In this document: piece after piece, positions 1 to 6,827 of the stretch
Numbering within the stretch: position 1 is the first letter of the stretch
Layout of the letters: the number at the start of each line of letters is the position of its first letter
Assembly (NCBI GenBank): GCA_023300255.1
Contig: JALZWC010000723.1
Coordinates: 1-10,248, forward strand
Length of the DNA stretch: 10,248 nucleotides
Source: Saprospiraceae bacterium
GTDB lineage: Bacteria; Bacteroidota; Bacteroidia; Chitinophagales; Saprospiraceae
Reading direction: 5' to 3'
Position numbers and translations under genes: made by a program
The notes under the pieces: generated by a model
Told to the model about the DNA's origin: nothing
Databases searched by the model: none
Seen by the model: only the letters and a program-made list of their open reading frames with translations

Positions 1-24
1 GTAGCTACCTGATAATGAGTAATA

Positions 25-53
25 CTATGTGAACTATGTATCTATGTGGTAAA
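25..53. repeat. Half copy of the CTATGT intergenic repeat family
   Basis: These 29 bases match the right arm of the long palindrome at 5429-5457 at 27 of 29 positions (differences at 33 and 42). The hexamer CTATGT occurs at 25, 34 and 42, the same 9-then-8 spacing as in the downstream copy. No complementary left arm follows in the window, so this is either a solitary half element or the right half of a hairpin whose left arm lies before base 1. The match is read directly from the sequence. That it belongs to a genome-wide family is inference. Confidence 0.75.
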
Positions 54-100
54 TTCGTCAACATTATATGTGTTTTCCCCCAATTCTTTACACACTCAAA

Positions 101-161
101 TAATCCTAGTCAAAATCCCCAACAGCATCCTAAAATCCTATAAATCTTAAAATCCTAGTCA
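101..161. repeat. Degenerate AATCCTA short-period repeat running into the mobA start codon
   Basis: The motif ATCC or ATCT, mostly within AATCCTA, recurs at about 103, 115, 127, 135, 144 and 152, so the last four copies are 8, 9 and 8 bases apart. An exact 11-base direct repeat (AATCCTAGTCA) occurs at 102-112 and 151-161, and its last base is the A of the mobA ATG. From memory, similar AGGATT/AATCCT arrays are common between genes in Bacteroidota, but I cannot check that here. It leaves no room for a conventional ribosome binding site. Confidence 0.55.
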
Positions 162-1312
162 TGCACCAAAAACACGCCAAGCTAACTCGACCTAATTATG
201 GACAATTTGCCCGAAATGAATGGGCAATTATAGGTACTCCTTGTGGGAACATCCAACAATTAGCGTATCAACTAATAGATCAATTATCCAAAAACTATAA
301 AGTCAGTTACGTAGATGCAGATCATAAAAGTACGGACGGAGAAGATGTTATAGAAACTAATAGTGCAATGGGGTTTGGTGTACATCTTGAGTACACAGAT
401 AAAATCACTCATCATCGTTTTGATACGAAGGCTTCATTAAATAGCTTTCAATTTCGACAATACTTCAATGAGCAAGATATTGTAGTAGTTAATGGAAATC
501 ATTTTAAAGCAAATAAACAGATCGTTGTCATAGACCCTAAGAAAGAAAAATCTTTACAAAAAAAATTAGATCGACTAACGGATGTACGACTAATTTTAAT
601 GGCAAAAGAAGCGACTTCTATTCCTTCTTACTTGAAAGAACATTTAGAAGATATAGATAAAATACCAACTTTTTCTTTAGATGACCTTCCGAATATTCAT
701 CCGTTAATTCAAGCAGATCTAGCTCAACAAATTCCTATACTCAATGGCTTAGTTTTAGCTGGTGGGAAAAGCCAAAGGATGGGACAAGATAAGGGATTGA
801 TAACATACCACGGACAGCCACAAAGGGAATATGCAGCAGACCTACTAGCTACATTATGCAAAGAAACATTTATCTCTTTTCGGCAAGGTCAGACAGATAA
901 TAAAGATTTAAAGTATCCCATAATAGAAGATCGCTTTCAAGGTTTGGGGCCTTTTGGAGCAATAGCATCTGCCTTTCTTCACCAACCTAATCACGCATGG
1001 TTAATAGTGGCTTGCGATCTACCTTTATTGGATCAAGCTACTTTAAAATACTTGGTAGATAATAGACATCCGTCCAGTATTGCGACGGCTTATAATAGCC
1101 CTGTCAATGAGTTTCCTGAGCCACTAATTGCTATTTGGGAACCTAAGAGTTATCCCGTATTATTGCAATTTTTAGCACAAGGTTATTCTTGTCCTAGAAA
1201 GGTGTTAATTAATTCGGAGGTGCATTTATTAAATGCTCCAGAAGGAGATAAATTAATGAATGTCAATCATCCTGAGGAATTAGAAGAGGTCAAGAAAGTG
1301 TTAAGAAATTAA
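161..1312 (+). CDS. mobA: Molybdenum cofactor guanylyltransferase (MobA) with MobB-like N-terminal domain
   Basis: The protein has 383 residues and two parts. Residues about 193-380 form a MobA nucleotidyltransferase: the signature LAGGKSQRMGQDKG at 199-212, DRFQGLGPFGAI at 257-268, the metal-binding CDLP at 285-288 with D286 as likely Mg ligand, and a closing NVNHPEEL at 367-374. MobA joins GMP from GTP to molybdopterin to give the guanine dinucleotide cofactor in the cytoplasm. Residues about 15-190 resemble a P-loop domain of MobB type (IIGTPCGN followed by a helix, then VSYVDADHKS), but the expected GxxGxGKT loop is not there: no Lys-Thr/Ser pair is present around 25-36. The domain may be a degenerate, non-hydrolysing remnant or a separate family. 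E. coli MobA is about half this length. The ATG at 161 directly follows a short-period repeat. No other molybdopterin genes are in the window. The MobA call is firm, the MobB resemblance only moderate. Confidence 0.85.
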   Translation: MHQKHAKLTRPNYGQFARNEWAIIGTPCGNIQQLAYQLIDQLSKNYKVSYVDADHKSTDGEDVIETNSAMGFGVHLEYTDKITHHRFDTKASLNSFQFRQYFNEQDIVVVNGNHFKANKQIVVIDPKKEKSLQKKLDRLTDVRLILMAKEATSIPSYLKEHLEDIDKIPTFSLDDLPNIHPLIQADLAQQIPILNGLVLAGGKSQRMGQDKGLITYHGQPQREYAADLLATLCKETFISFRQGQTDNKDLKYPIIEDRFQGLGPFGAIASAFLHQPNHAWLIVACDLPLLDQATLKYLVDNRHPSSIATAYNSPVNEFPEPLIAIWEPKSYPVLLQFLAQGYSCPRKVLINSEVHLLNAPEGDKLMNVNHPEELEEVKKVLRN

Positions 1313-1324
1313 CCAATATCTAAC

Positions 1325-1497
1325 TAGCAGTTTATTAAGATTAACAGAAAAGCGCTCCCCCTTGGGGGTTGGGGTAATAGCAAGTAAGCGTTTCCTGCTC
1401 TTGCTATTACCCCCAACCCCCAAGGGGGAGCGAAATAGGAGAAATTCAGAAAACTGGAATAATCTTATTAGTCAATCTACTTCTTAATAGCCTGCTA
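1325..1497. repeat. Nested inverted-repeat element (MITE-like or structured leader) before purN
   Basis: The inner palindrome has arms 1353-1384 and 1400-1432, which pair over 32 bp with one extra base in the right arm and a 15-base loop. The arms are rich in C5 and G5 runs and stand out from the AT-rich surroundings. An outer pair, 1325-1340 and 1482-1497, is complementary at 14 of 16 positions and encloses the inner hairpin. Similar CCCCCAACCCCCAAGGGGG palindromes are, as I recall, scattered in Bacteroidota genomes. No target-site duplication is obvious and no U-tract follows the stem, so a terminator is unlikely. It fills most of the mobA-purN spacer and ends 28 bases before the purN GTG. 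Confidence 0.7.
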
Positions 1498-1525
1498 AGA
1501 AATGAAAGAATAATTAAATACAACA

Positions 1526-2092
1526 GTGAAAAACATAGCCATCTTCGCTTCTGGTACTGGAAGCAATGCCACAAAAATAGTAGCTCATTTAAAGAATCAC
1601 GCTTCCATTAAAGTAGCATTAATTATTTCCAACAAAGCGACTGCCCCTGTGTTACAAATGGCAGCTACTAACAATATCCCTACCCTATTACTCCATAGAC
1701 AAGATTTTTACAATACAGAAAATCTGTTAACAAACTTAGCGGAGTACAAAATTGACTTCATTGCTTTAGCTGGTTTCCTTTGGCTCATTCCACCTTACTT
1801 AGTGCAAGCCTTCGAAAATAAAATAGCCAACATTCATCCTGCACTATTGCCAAAGTATGGCGGTAAAGGTATGTATGGCATGAATGTACATAAAGCAGTA
1901 CATGCTAATAAAGAAAAGGAATCTGGGATCACCATCCATTTTGTCAACGAGCATTACGATGAAGGCAATATTATTTTTCAAGCCTCCTGCCCTATAGATC
2001 CTCAGGACGATCCATCTATTATTCAGAAGCAGGTATTAGTACTCGAACATCAATATTTCCCGACTATAATTGAATCTCTATTGTTAATGTAA
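1526..2092 (+). CDS. purN: Phosphoribosylglycinamide formyltransferase (GAR transformylase)
   Basis: At 188 residues this is near the usual length for PurN. The enzyme transfers a formyl group from 10-formyltetrahydrofolate to glycinamide ribonucleotide, the third step of purine synthesis, in the cytoplasm. Visible signatures are the N-terminal Rossmann stretch IAIFASGTGSN (4-14), which binds the substrate phosphate, and the catalytic segment NIHPALLP (102-109), whose N102 and H104 match the catalytic Asn and His of the family. The segment ESGITIHFVNEHYDEG (132-147) supplies the catalytic Asp at 145. The C-terminus LEHQYFPTIIE is also typical. The start is GTG at 1526, because the codon sits exactly before the conserved KNIAIFASG and no in-frame ATG lies close upstream. 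No Shine-Dalgarno is visible. A large nested inverted repeat lies just upstream and may fold in the leader. No other pur genes are in the window. Confidence 0.95.
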   Translation: MKNIAIFASGTGSNATKIVAHLKNHASIKVALIISNKATAPVLQMAATNNIPTLLLHRQDFYNTENLLTNLAEYKIDFIALAGFLWLIPPYLVQAFENKIANIHPALLPKYGGKGMYGMNVHKAVHANKEKESGITIHFVNEHYDEGNIIFQASCPIDPQDDPSIIQKQVLVLEHQYFPTIIESLLLM

Positions 2093-2119
2093 TCTTATAA
2101 CTAAGTCATTACTAGTCTT

Positions 2120-2149
2120 TTGGTTTGATATTTGTAACGAATAAGTTTA
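2120..2149 (+). promoter_or_regulatory. Candidate Bacteroidota-type promoter upstream of the PD40-SPOR gene
   Basis: TTG at 2120-2122 is followed after 19 bases by TAAGTTTA at 2142-2149, which matches seven of eight positions of the Bacteroidota -7 element TAnnTTTG. It would give a leader of roughly 190 bases that contains the hairpin at 2218-2288. One mismatch in an AT-rich region makes this only a candidate. Confidence 0.35.
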
Positions 2150-2217
2150 ATGTATAATGTGTTCTTATAGAGCACGGTCTATGCTATTAGAATAGAGAAT
2201 AGAGATCGTTGTACTGA

Positions 2218-2288
2218 GAGAGCAGAGATAGATTTAGTTTAAAACTGAATAAAATTGTTTTTTTAAAACGAAATCTATCTCTGCTCTC
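2218..2288. repeat. 18-bp inverted repeat, AGAGCAGAG family
   Basis: The arms 2218-2235 and 2271-2288 are perfectly complementary over 18 bp, with a 35-base AT-rich loop. The purine-rich AGAG motif extends outside the arms: ATAGAGAATAGAGAT before the left arm, and a second TCTCTGCTCT after the right arm at about 2299-2308, giving a short direct repeat with the arm itself. No U-tract follows. It lies 57 to 127 bases before the ATG of the downstream gene and would be in its leader if the candidate promoter at 2120-2149 is used. Confidence 0.7.
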
Positions 2289-2344
2289 ACTTCTCTACTC
2301 TCTGCTCTAAAAACTTATGAGATAAACAATTTTAATACAAAAGT

Positions 2345-4351
2345 ATGTTACGAATAATCCCCCTTCTTTTCGCTACCCTTTTTGCATGTATCAGCTATGG
2401 TCAAAATGAGCTTAGTTGGAAAAAACAACGCAAACTAGCTGAGCAACAATATTCCGCTGGTAATTATACAGAGGCTGCATTAAATTTTGAAAAAGCTTGG
2501 AAAAAACATCCTCAAAGCAAAGAATTAATTTTCAAAGCAGGAGAATCTTATACCCTTTTAAAGGATTTTAAAAATGCGGCCCAAGCATATAAGCACGTAA
2601 AAGAAGACCATGTCGAATTCAAAAGAATTGGTTTAAAATATGCGCGCGCACTTAAGCAGGATGGACAATATGAAGCCGCAAAAAAAGCACTAAGTAATTT
2701 TATAGGTACCTACCAAGGAGACGATAAAGCGCTATTAAGTCAAATCGTTAATACAGAAATTCAAGGTTGTGATTTAGGATTAAAGCTAGCCGCTTCTAAT
2801 GAGGAATCAACTATAGAAGTTCGGCACTTAGGAGAAAATGTTAATTCTTTAAAAACTGAATTTGCGCCTATTCCTTTTGCAGAAGATCTATTCTATTTTT
2901 CTTCTACGGTGAACGAAGGCAAAGCTTATCTATATCGATCTCAAAAACAAAAAGGTTTGTGGACAAAGGCAGTCGCTGCGGAAGGATTACCAAATTTACC
3001 TAATAAACATTTAGCGAATGGCTCTTTTTCGCCTGATTCAAAAAGCTTTTATTTCACACTTTGTGATGCTTCCTCTAAATTAGTTTCTAATTGTGAAATT
3101 CATGTAACTAAAAGAGTTGGTTCTACTTGGTCTACCCCCACTCGCTTGCGAGATTATATTAATGAAGTAGGATCGACTACTACTCAGCCTTGGGTAATCC
3201 ATCAAGATGGAAAAGAAATCTTGTATTTTGTTTCTAATAGAAAAGGAGGAAAAGGAGGAATGGATATTTGGTATACTTCTAGAGATTTGAATAGTGGAGA
3301 TATTGATTTTACTTATCCTGTTAATTTAGGCAAACAAGTTAATTCCATAGGCGACGAATTAACGCCTTTTTATGATGATACAAAAAGAACCTTATATTTC
3401 AGTTCTAATGGTCATGTTGGTCTTGGTGGTTGGGATGTTTTCAAAGTCAGTGGAGTAGAAAAAAAATGGGAGCAAGCCGAAAATTTAGGCTCACCAATCA
3501 ATTCTAGTGCAGATGATTTTTATTACGTACTTAAACCTTCTAGAACAGGTGGTTTTTTAGTTTCTAATAGAACATCAGGTGCAGAAAAAGTATCTACTCA
3601 ACATGAAGATATTTTTGAATTTGGCACCAAGCGTAAGCAGCAGCAATTTTATGTGAAAGGGCAGATCATGGAAAAGGAAAGTACAGCAGACATCAATAAT
3701 GCCATTGTTGCTTTGTATGAAATCACTGGAGAAAAAGAACGGTTATTACAAACTAAAAAATCATCCGCTAACAATTACCAATTTCCTATTTTGGCGAATA
3801 GAAATTATAGATTAGTAACAGAGAAAAAAGGCTATTTAAAAAATCTTTTTGACTTCAGTACTTTTCAAGGTAAACGAGAAGCAACACATGATTTTTATTT
3901 AAGTAAGCATGTACCAGTATCTAGTACACCTATTACTCAAAGCCAACCAGCTACTCAAAATCAATCCTATACAAAATCAAATACTGCTGCAATTTATACA
4001 GCATCTAATGATCCTAATACAATAGTGGTTAATCAATCTCCTACTATCTCTGCATCTAGACCTGCGGTAGGCATCAGCAATCCTTATTTACAAGGTACTT
4101 ATTACAAAGTTCAACTAATTGCAGTAAATTATCACAATGAAAACCATCCTCGATATAGACATGTGAAAAATATTGCTCGAATGGAAACAGAAACGGTTCC
4201 TGAAAAAAAGGTAACTCGTGTACTCTTAGCTAATTTCATTTCTAAACAAGAAGCGCAAGGTATGCTAGAACAAGCTAAACAATATGGATTTGCAGATGCT
4301 TTTTTAGTCAAGTACAGAGACGGGCAGCGTATTGGAGCTATCTGGAAGTAA
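2345..4351 (+). CDS. Secreted TPR / PD40 propeller / SPOR envelope protein, PorE-like
   Basis: The protein has 668 residues. Residues 1-20 are a Sec signal peptide ending SYGQ, a common Bacteroidota cleavage context. C15 in LFAC does not make a convincing lipobox. Residues about 25-145 look like TPR helices (QYSAGNYTEAALNFEKAWKK). Residues about 155-425 hold PD40/WD40-like blades with recurring YFSS or YFVSNR signatures at 184-187, 294-299 and 351-354, plus SFSPDSKSFYF at 227-237. Residues about 435-520 resemble a carboxypeptidase regulatory-like fold. A Ser/Thr/Gln/Asn-rich linker (521-580) leads to a C-terminal SPOR-like domain (586-663: YYKVQLIAV, then VTRVLLANFISKQEAQGML). The order TPR, PD40, regulatory-like is that of PorE, a type IX secretion component, but PorE ends in an OmpA-type peptidoglycan domain where this protein has SPOR, which also binds septal or denuded glycan. 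The periplasmic or outer-membrane location is inferred, and a secretion role is only a suggestion. Confidence 0.8.
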   Translation: MLRIIPLLFATLFACISYGQNELSWKKQRKLAEQQYSAGNYTEAALNFEKAWKKHPQSKELIFKAGESYTLLKDFKNAAQAYKHVKEDHVEFKRIGLKYARALKQDGQYEAAKKALSNFIGTYQGDDKALLSQIVNTEIQGCDLGLKLAASNEESTIEVRHLGENVNSLKTEFAPIPFAEDLFYFSSTVNEGKAYLYRSQKQKGLWTKAVAAEGLPNLPNKHLANGSFSPDSKSFYFTLCDASSKLVSNCEIHVTKRVGSTWSTPTRLRDYINEVGSTTTQPWVIHQDGKEILYFVSNRKGGKGGMDIWYTSRDLNSGDIDFTYPVNLGKQVNSIGDELTPFYDDTKRTLYFSSNGHVGLGGWDVFKVSGVEKKWEQAENLGSPINSSADDFYYVLKPSRTGGFLVSNRTSGAEKVSTQHEDIFEFGTKRKQQQFYVKGQIMEKESTADINNAIVALYEITGEKERLLQTKKSSANNYQFPILANRNYRLVTEKKGYLKNLFDFSTFQGKREATHDFYLSKHVPVSSTPITQSQPATQNQSYTKSNTAAIYTASNDPNTIVVNQSPTISASRPAVGISNPYLQGTYYKVQLIAVNYHNENHPRYRHVKNIARMETETVPEKKVTRVLLANFISKQEAQGMLEQAKQYGFADAFLVKYRDGQRIGAIWK

Positions 4352-4380
4352 AGAAGGAGAAGTAAGTATAAAATCCTATC

Positions 4381-4421
4381 TTAGCCGTAATTTTTTTTAC
4401 AATTTAAAAAATTACGGCTAA
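4381..4421. repeat. 16-bp perfect inverted repeat abutting the TTG start of the deacylase gene
   Basis: The arms 4381-4396 and 4406-4421 are perfectly complementary (TTAGCCGTAATTTTTT) with a 9-base loop. The stem ends one base before the start codon at 4423. In the RNA the whole ribosome landing zone would be inside the stem. The T-run is on the inner side of the 5' arm and no U-tract follows the stem, so it is not a standard terminator for the upstream gene, whose stop is 27 bases before the stem. Confidence 0.8.
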
Positions 4422-4422
4422 T

Positions 4423-5355
4423 TTGGAAAGAATTATAGGTAAGTATACTGGAAACAAAAAAGGTCCTTTACTCATTTGTTTTGGCGGTATGCACGGAAAC
4501 GAGCCAGCAGGTATCCGAGCATTAGAAGAGTTATTTGAACGATTAGAGAAAGAACCACTTCGTAATCCAGACTTTCAGTTTAATGGTCGCTTATTAGGTA
4601 TCCGTGGAAACTTGCGGGCGATTCAGACAGGAGAAAGATATTTACAAAAAGATTTAAATAGACAATGGACCAAAGAAAATGTTGATCGAATTACGGCCAC
4701 TCCCTCTTCTTTATTAGAAGCCGAAGATTTAGAAATAAAAGAAATACTTGCCTTAGTTCAATCCGAAATCAATACTTATCAACCTTCGAAAATAGTCGTA
4801 TTAGATCTTCATACAACCACGGCTCATGGTGGTATTTTTACCGTTGTAACAGATACTCCTGAAAGTATACAGATTGGTATTGAATTACATGCTCCTGTTA
4901 TTCAAGGGCTATTGGAAGGCATCGTCGGAACGACCCTTCATTATTTTAATACGAACCATTTTAAAGTCCCTACTGTTGCTATTTGTTTTGAATCTGGTCA
5001 ACATCAAGAGGAATTATCTATCACGCGCGCAGTATCTGCACTCATTAATTGCCTACGTACTATTGGGTGTGTCGCTCCTTCTCATATTGAAACTAAGCAT
5101 GATGAAGTATTACAAGAATATTCAGATGGATTGCCAAAGCTGACCCAGTTAATAAAGATTCACCATATTCAATCAGGTGATCAATTTAACATGCGTCCTG
5201 GCTATAAAAATTTCCAGTGGTTGGAGAAAGGATTAGTGATAGCAGATGATAAAAATGGACCGATTGTTATTGAGGAAGATTGCTTTTTACTGATGCCACT
5301 GTATCAAAAACAGGGAAATGATGGGTTCTTTTTGATACGGGAGGTGGTTGAATAA
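4423..5355 (+). CDS. Succinylglutamate desuccinylase / aspartoacylase family zinc deacylase
   Basis: The protein has 310 residues. It has the M14-like metal site of the AstE/AspA family: GGMHGNEPAG (21-30) gives zinc ligands H24 and E27, and VLDLHTT (126-132) gives the third ligand H130. The substrate-binding region includes GNLRA (62-66) and KDLNRQW (76-82), and E190 in CFESGQHQEE is the likely general base. Family members hydrolyse an N-acyl amino acid such as N-succinylglutamate or N-acetylaspartate; the substrate here cannot be read from the sequence. The start is TTG at 4423: the in-frame stop at 4405-4407 limits the 5' end, the next ATG (M23) falls inside the zinc motif, and ERIIGKYTG fits the expected N-terminus. 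A perfect hairpin ends one base before this codon. It is 71 bases after the PD40-SPOR gene and convergent with proA, so no operon with the proline gene exists. Confidence 0.85.
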   Translation: MERIIGKYTGNKKGPLLICFGGMHGNEPAGIRALEELFERLEKEPLRNPDFQFNGRLLGIRGNLRAIQTGERYLQKDLNRQWTKENVDRITATPSSLLEAEDLEIKEILALVQSEINTYQPSKIVVLDLHTTTAHGGIFTVVTDTPESIQIGIELHAPVIQGLLEGIVGTTLHYFNTNHFKVPTVAICFESGQHQEELSITRAVSALINCLRTIGCVAPSHIETKHDEVLQEYSDGLPKLTQLIKIHHIQSGDQFNMRPGYKNFQWLEKGLVIADDKNGPIVIEEDCFLLMPLYQKQGNDGFFLIREVVE

Positions 5356-5472
5356 CCACATGATTTTTTTTACCACCTATTTTTTTACCACATAGGTACA
5401 TAGGTCACATAGTATGTCAAGCTCAAATCTATGTGACCTATGTACCTATGTGGTAAAAAAGATTATGTGGTT
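5354..5472. repeat. Long palindrome of the CTATGT family between convergent deacylase and proA genes
   Basis: The core arms 5381-5412 and 5429-5460 are perfectly complementary over 32 bp with a 16-base loop. Each arm contains three CTATGT-type sub-units spaced 9 and 8 bases apart. An outer 8-bp pair (5354-5361 with 5465-5472, AACCACAT) encloses the core, and the left outer arm overlaps the deacylase stop codon. An extra partial unit with TTTTTTTACCACCTAT lies at 5365-5380. The stem begins with T6 and ends with A6 on either strand, the opposite polarity to an intrinsic terminator. A second, half copy of the family is at 25-53. Confidence 0.85.
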
Positions 5473-5488
5473 TTAAATAGTAGAGTTA

Positions 5489-6751
5489 TCAAGATCGAGT
5501 CTGACCATTCCCTCGCACAATCCATTTATAGCTCGTTAATTCTTCTAAGGCCATCGGACCCCGAGCGTGTAGTTTTTGGGTACTAATACCTATTTCTGCG
5601 CCCATTCCAAATTGACCACCATCCGTAAAGGCCGTAGAAGAATTGGCATAGACTACTGCTGCATCTACGCTTTTTAAGAAATAATCACAGATCGCCGAAT
5701 CCTCTGCAACAATAGCTTCACTATGTTTTGAACTATACGCCGCTATATGGTCTATTGCTTCCTCCAGACTACTCACTGTTTTGATAGACATTTTCATAGA
5801 AAGAAACTCTGTTCCAAAACTATCGGCTGTTGCTAAATGTAATAAATCTGCTTGGTAGTTGTCTTTCAAATGTGCGTATGCCTGTTCATCTGCGTATACA
5901 AGGCATTCATGGTTCGTATCTAAACCCGCCATAATAAAAGATAAATCTTTCAATCGGCTTTCATGAATGACTAGACAATCTAAAGCATTACACACACTTA
6001 CTCTTCTTGATTTAGCATTTTGAATAATTGCTTTACCTTTTTCTATATCTGCACTCTCTGCTATATAAGTATGGACAATACCCGCCCCTGTCTCTATCAC
6101 GGGCACTTTAGAGTGCGCTCTTACGAAATTAATCAATCCTTGACTTCCTCTAGGGATAATGATATCAACGTACGCTACCGCTTCTAATATAGGCTGTAAA
6201 GCCGCTCGTTCACTCGGCGCTAAATAAACAACCTCTGATAAATCATGTTTAGCTAGTACTTTATGAATAATCTTAATAATAGCTGTATTAGAAAAATGGG
6301 CATCTCGACTTCCCTTCAACACGGACGCATTACCTGATTTAAAACAAAGCGCAAATACATCGAAGGTTACATTGGGTCGAGATTCAAACACAATTCCTAT
6401 TACCCCTAAAGGAACCGAAGTTTTTGTCATTGACAAGCCATTTGACACACTTCTTTGATCTAAAACTTTATTCAATGGAGAGGGTAAATCTGCTATTTTA
6501 CGAATATCTTTTGTTATATTTATTAAGCGGTCTTCATTTAGTAAAAGTCGGTCGTATTTGGGATTCGTAAGATCCATACGTTCTAGATCTTTGTGGTTCT
6601 CTTCCAAAATATAAGAGATATTTTCTACTGTTAAATCCGCTACTTCATTTAAGATAGTATGAATATCTTTGTCTGATAATCGAACTAACTTACGGCTTGC
6701 TTTATTAACTTGCTTTAGTTGAGCAAGAATGTCTGCTGTTTCTGCTATCAT
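5489..6751 (-). CDS. proA: Glutamate-5-semialdehyde dehydrogenase (gamma-glutamyl phosphate reductase)
   Basis: At 420 residues this is full length for ProA. It reduces gamma-glutamyl phosphate with NADPH to glutamate-5-semialdehyde, the second step of proline synthesis in the cytoplasm. Visible signatures are GVIGIVFESRPNVT (116-129), KSGNASVLKGSRDA (138-151), IIPRGSQGL (198-206), VPVIETGAGI (216-225) and SRRVSVCNALDCL (248-260), in which C254 is the expected catalytic cysteine. The C-terminal part has TDGGQFGMGAEIGISTQKLH, then ARGPMALEELTSYKW, as in the family. The ATG at 6751 gives the expected N-terminus. ProB (glutamate 5-kinase), often next to proA, is absent from the window: proA stands alone, convergent with the deacylase and divergent from the flavoprotein. 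It could also feed ornithine metabolism, but nothing here shows that. Confidence 0.96.
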   Translation of the reverse strand: MIAETADILAQLKQVNKASRKLVRLSDKDIHTILNEVADLTVENISYILEENHKDLERMDLTNPKYDRLLLNEDRLINITKDIRKIADLPSPLNKVLDQRSVSNGLSMTKTSVPLGVIGIVFESRPNVTFDVFALCFKSGNASVLKGSRDAHFSNTAIIKIIHKVLAKHDLSEVVYLAPSERAALQPILEAVAYVDIIIPRGSQGLINFVRAHSKVPVIETGAGIVHTYIAESADIEKGKAIIQNAKSRRVSVCNALDCLVIHESRLKDLSFIMAGLDTNHECLVYADEQAYAHLKDNYQADLLHLATADSFGTEFLSMKMSIKTVSSLEEAIDHIAAYSSKHSEAIVAEDSAICDYFLKSVDAAVVYANSSTAFTDGGQFGMGAEIGISTQKLHARGPMALEELTSYKWIVRGNGQTRS

Positions 6752-6827
6752 TGGAGTAATTTCTGTTAAGTCTGTGGTTTTATATTATTGCTGAATTGTA
6801 ATTGTTTAGTTTATAATATTATAAAAT

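Noticed and set aside
25..161. CRISPR-like array in the leader of mobA
   Set aside because: The units are 8-9 bases long, degenerate and without spacers, so they do not have CRISPR structure.
2345..2410. Lipoprotein signal with Cys15 of the PD40-SPOR protein
   Set aside because: LFAC has Phe where lipoboxes carry a small residue, and the region continues as an ordinary signal peptide ending SYGQ.
4874..5143. 89-codon open frame inside the deacylase gene
   Set aside because: It lies wholly within a well-supported gene in another frame and shows no family features; the Leu/Ile richness comes from the AT-rich sequence.
5381..5460. Bidirectional terminator between convergent genes
   Set aside because: The location fits, but on both strands the stem starts with a T-run and ends with an A-run, and no U-tract follows, so it lacks the polarity of an intrinsic terminator.
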